Shown piece after piece: positions 63,487 through 64,000 of a DNA stretch of 64,000 bases (positions within the stretch are counted from its first letter, which is position 1; every line of letters starts with the position of its first letter). Under the pieces are notes generated by a model. That model was not told the DNA's origin and made no database searches. It was given only the letters and a program-made list of their open reading frames with translations. The stretch is taken from NCBI GenBank assembly GCA_034638255.1, contig JAWPGT010000002.1, forward strand, positions 1,426,001 through 1,490,000. Direction: 5' to 3'. The translations under genes and the position numbers were made by a program. This DNA is from Coprinus comatus. Taxonomy: Eukaryota > Basidiomycota > Agaricomycetes > Agaricales > Agaricaceae.

Positions 63487-63654
63487 AATGGATCGCGCTC
63501 TACATTCTCTGGTCATGTGACCGACCAATTCCTTTGGTTGAACTTTGGCTTCGACAGCGAGAGCTTATCCGCAAGCAAGAGATACCCTTATGCTCTCCGT
63601 TTATTTCTAAATCATTCCACCCGCTATTGACACCGCCACACTCCCAACTCTCTC

Positions 63655-64000
63655 ATGTCTCTCAGTACTTCACCCCGAAAAACAATCCCCCTAGCCACTG
63701 GAGATCCTCGACCACGCGCCAAATCCGTGACCCCAACAACCACCAAGCGTGTTTTCTATTGCGGGGTAGTTGTAGAGGGATCGGAACATGGAAGGCGGCT
63801 ACCGGAGGGTATGCGCATCCTCCACTCTAATCACACCATGTATTTACTTTGTTGCAGACATACAGGATCTTCGTTCTTTCTCTCGGCCAACCAATATCTT
63901 TCTCAGCGAATGAAATATTATCTTCAACTTCCAGTTCTTCCTTATCCGCAACCGTAAGTTTCTATCGCACCAAAAGGTTGCGCTCCATACCGCCCAATCC
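63655..64000 (+). CDS. Start of an unidentified gene, cut by the right edge
   Basis: An ATG at 63655 opens MSLSTSPRKTIPLATGDPRP, then TPTTTKRVFYCGVVVEGSEH and GRRLPE. A good intron (GTATGC at 63808 to TTGCAG near 63857) follows. After it, all three frames run some way and I cannot choose among them: the phase-consistent one gives DIQDLRSFSRPTNIFLS and then a stop, and another stays open to the edge. A further GTAAGT donor sits at 63954. No family is recognised. The start is 168 bp from the UBC8 start on the opposite strand. Confidence 0.5.

Overview
This window is nuclear DNA from a filamentous fungus, most likely a basidiomycete of the Agaricomycetes type. The evidence is dense, intron-rich genes (nearly all introns 45-70 nt, GT-AG, several with only a short polypyrimidine tract), many very small exons, and protein families with basidiomycete-style architecture: an RNAi RNA-dependent RNA polymerase, an LCL2 homologue, a Laa2-like protein, an STB6-like protein and a PX/PXB protein. 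I reconstructed the spliced gene models by hand from reading frame, splice sites and protein-family continuity. Most coordinates below are first-to-last coding base and include introns.

Layout, left to right. 1-5.6 kb: the 5' part of an RNA-dependent RNA polymerase leaves the left edge on the minus strand, followed on plus by a FHIT-type HIT hydrolase and a synaptojanin-like phosphoinositide phosphatase. 5.7-12.6 kb: RNA-processing genes (SF3A3/Prp9, eIF4A-III/Fal1, SF3B6/p14), broken by a 2.9 kb gene-free stretch (9.28-12.15 kb). 12.9-18.9 kb: small secretory, membrane and translation genes (LCL2, a four-helix membrane protein, a GPI-anchored PEBP-like protein, TMA22/DENR, a short mitochondrial-type protein, a Ser/Pro-rich protein). 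19.2-30.2 kb: ribosome-production genes, namely the RNA polymerase I largest subunit, an Rrn11-type Pol I initiation factor and Rix1/PELP1, with a Laa2-like clathrin adaptor accessory protein between them. 30.5-38.1 kb: a full-size ABCC/MRP transporter and a mitochondrial enoyl-CoA hydratase-type enzyme. 38.2-55.2 kb: exocyst SEC10, the SPB4 rRNA helicase, a PX/PXB lipid-binding protein, an STB6-like protein and a LON/RING ubiquitin ligase. 56.0-64 kb: a CCDC47-type ER protein, an unnamed conserved protein, glucose-6-phosphate dehydrogenase, THOC5, the UBC8/UBE2H ubiquitin-conjugating enzyme, and the start of an unidentified gene cut by the right edge.

Two organisational themes stand out. Almost every plus-strand gene starts head-to-head with a minus-strand gene over 90-500 bp, giving eleven divergent pairs. 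Several convergent pairs end within 15-70 bp of each other, so their 3' UTRs must overlap. Functionally the window is rich in nuclear RNA metabolism (splicing, exon-junction complex, THO, Pol I, pre-60S) and in membrane trafficking. I see no transposon, CRISPR array, tRNA, rRNA or biosynthetic cluster, and no clearly new multi-gene system. The most unusual points are splice structure (micro-exons over the Pol I active site, a GC-AG intron, recurring GTTCGT donors, an unresolved UBC8 first intron) and the extreme divergent-promoter packing.
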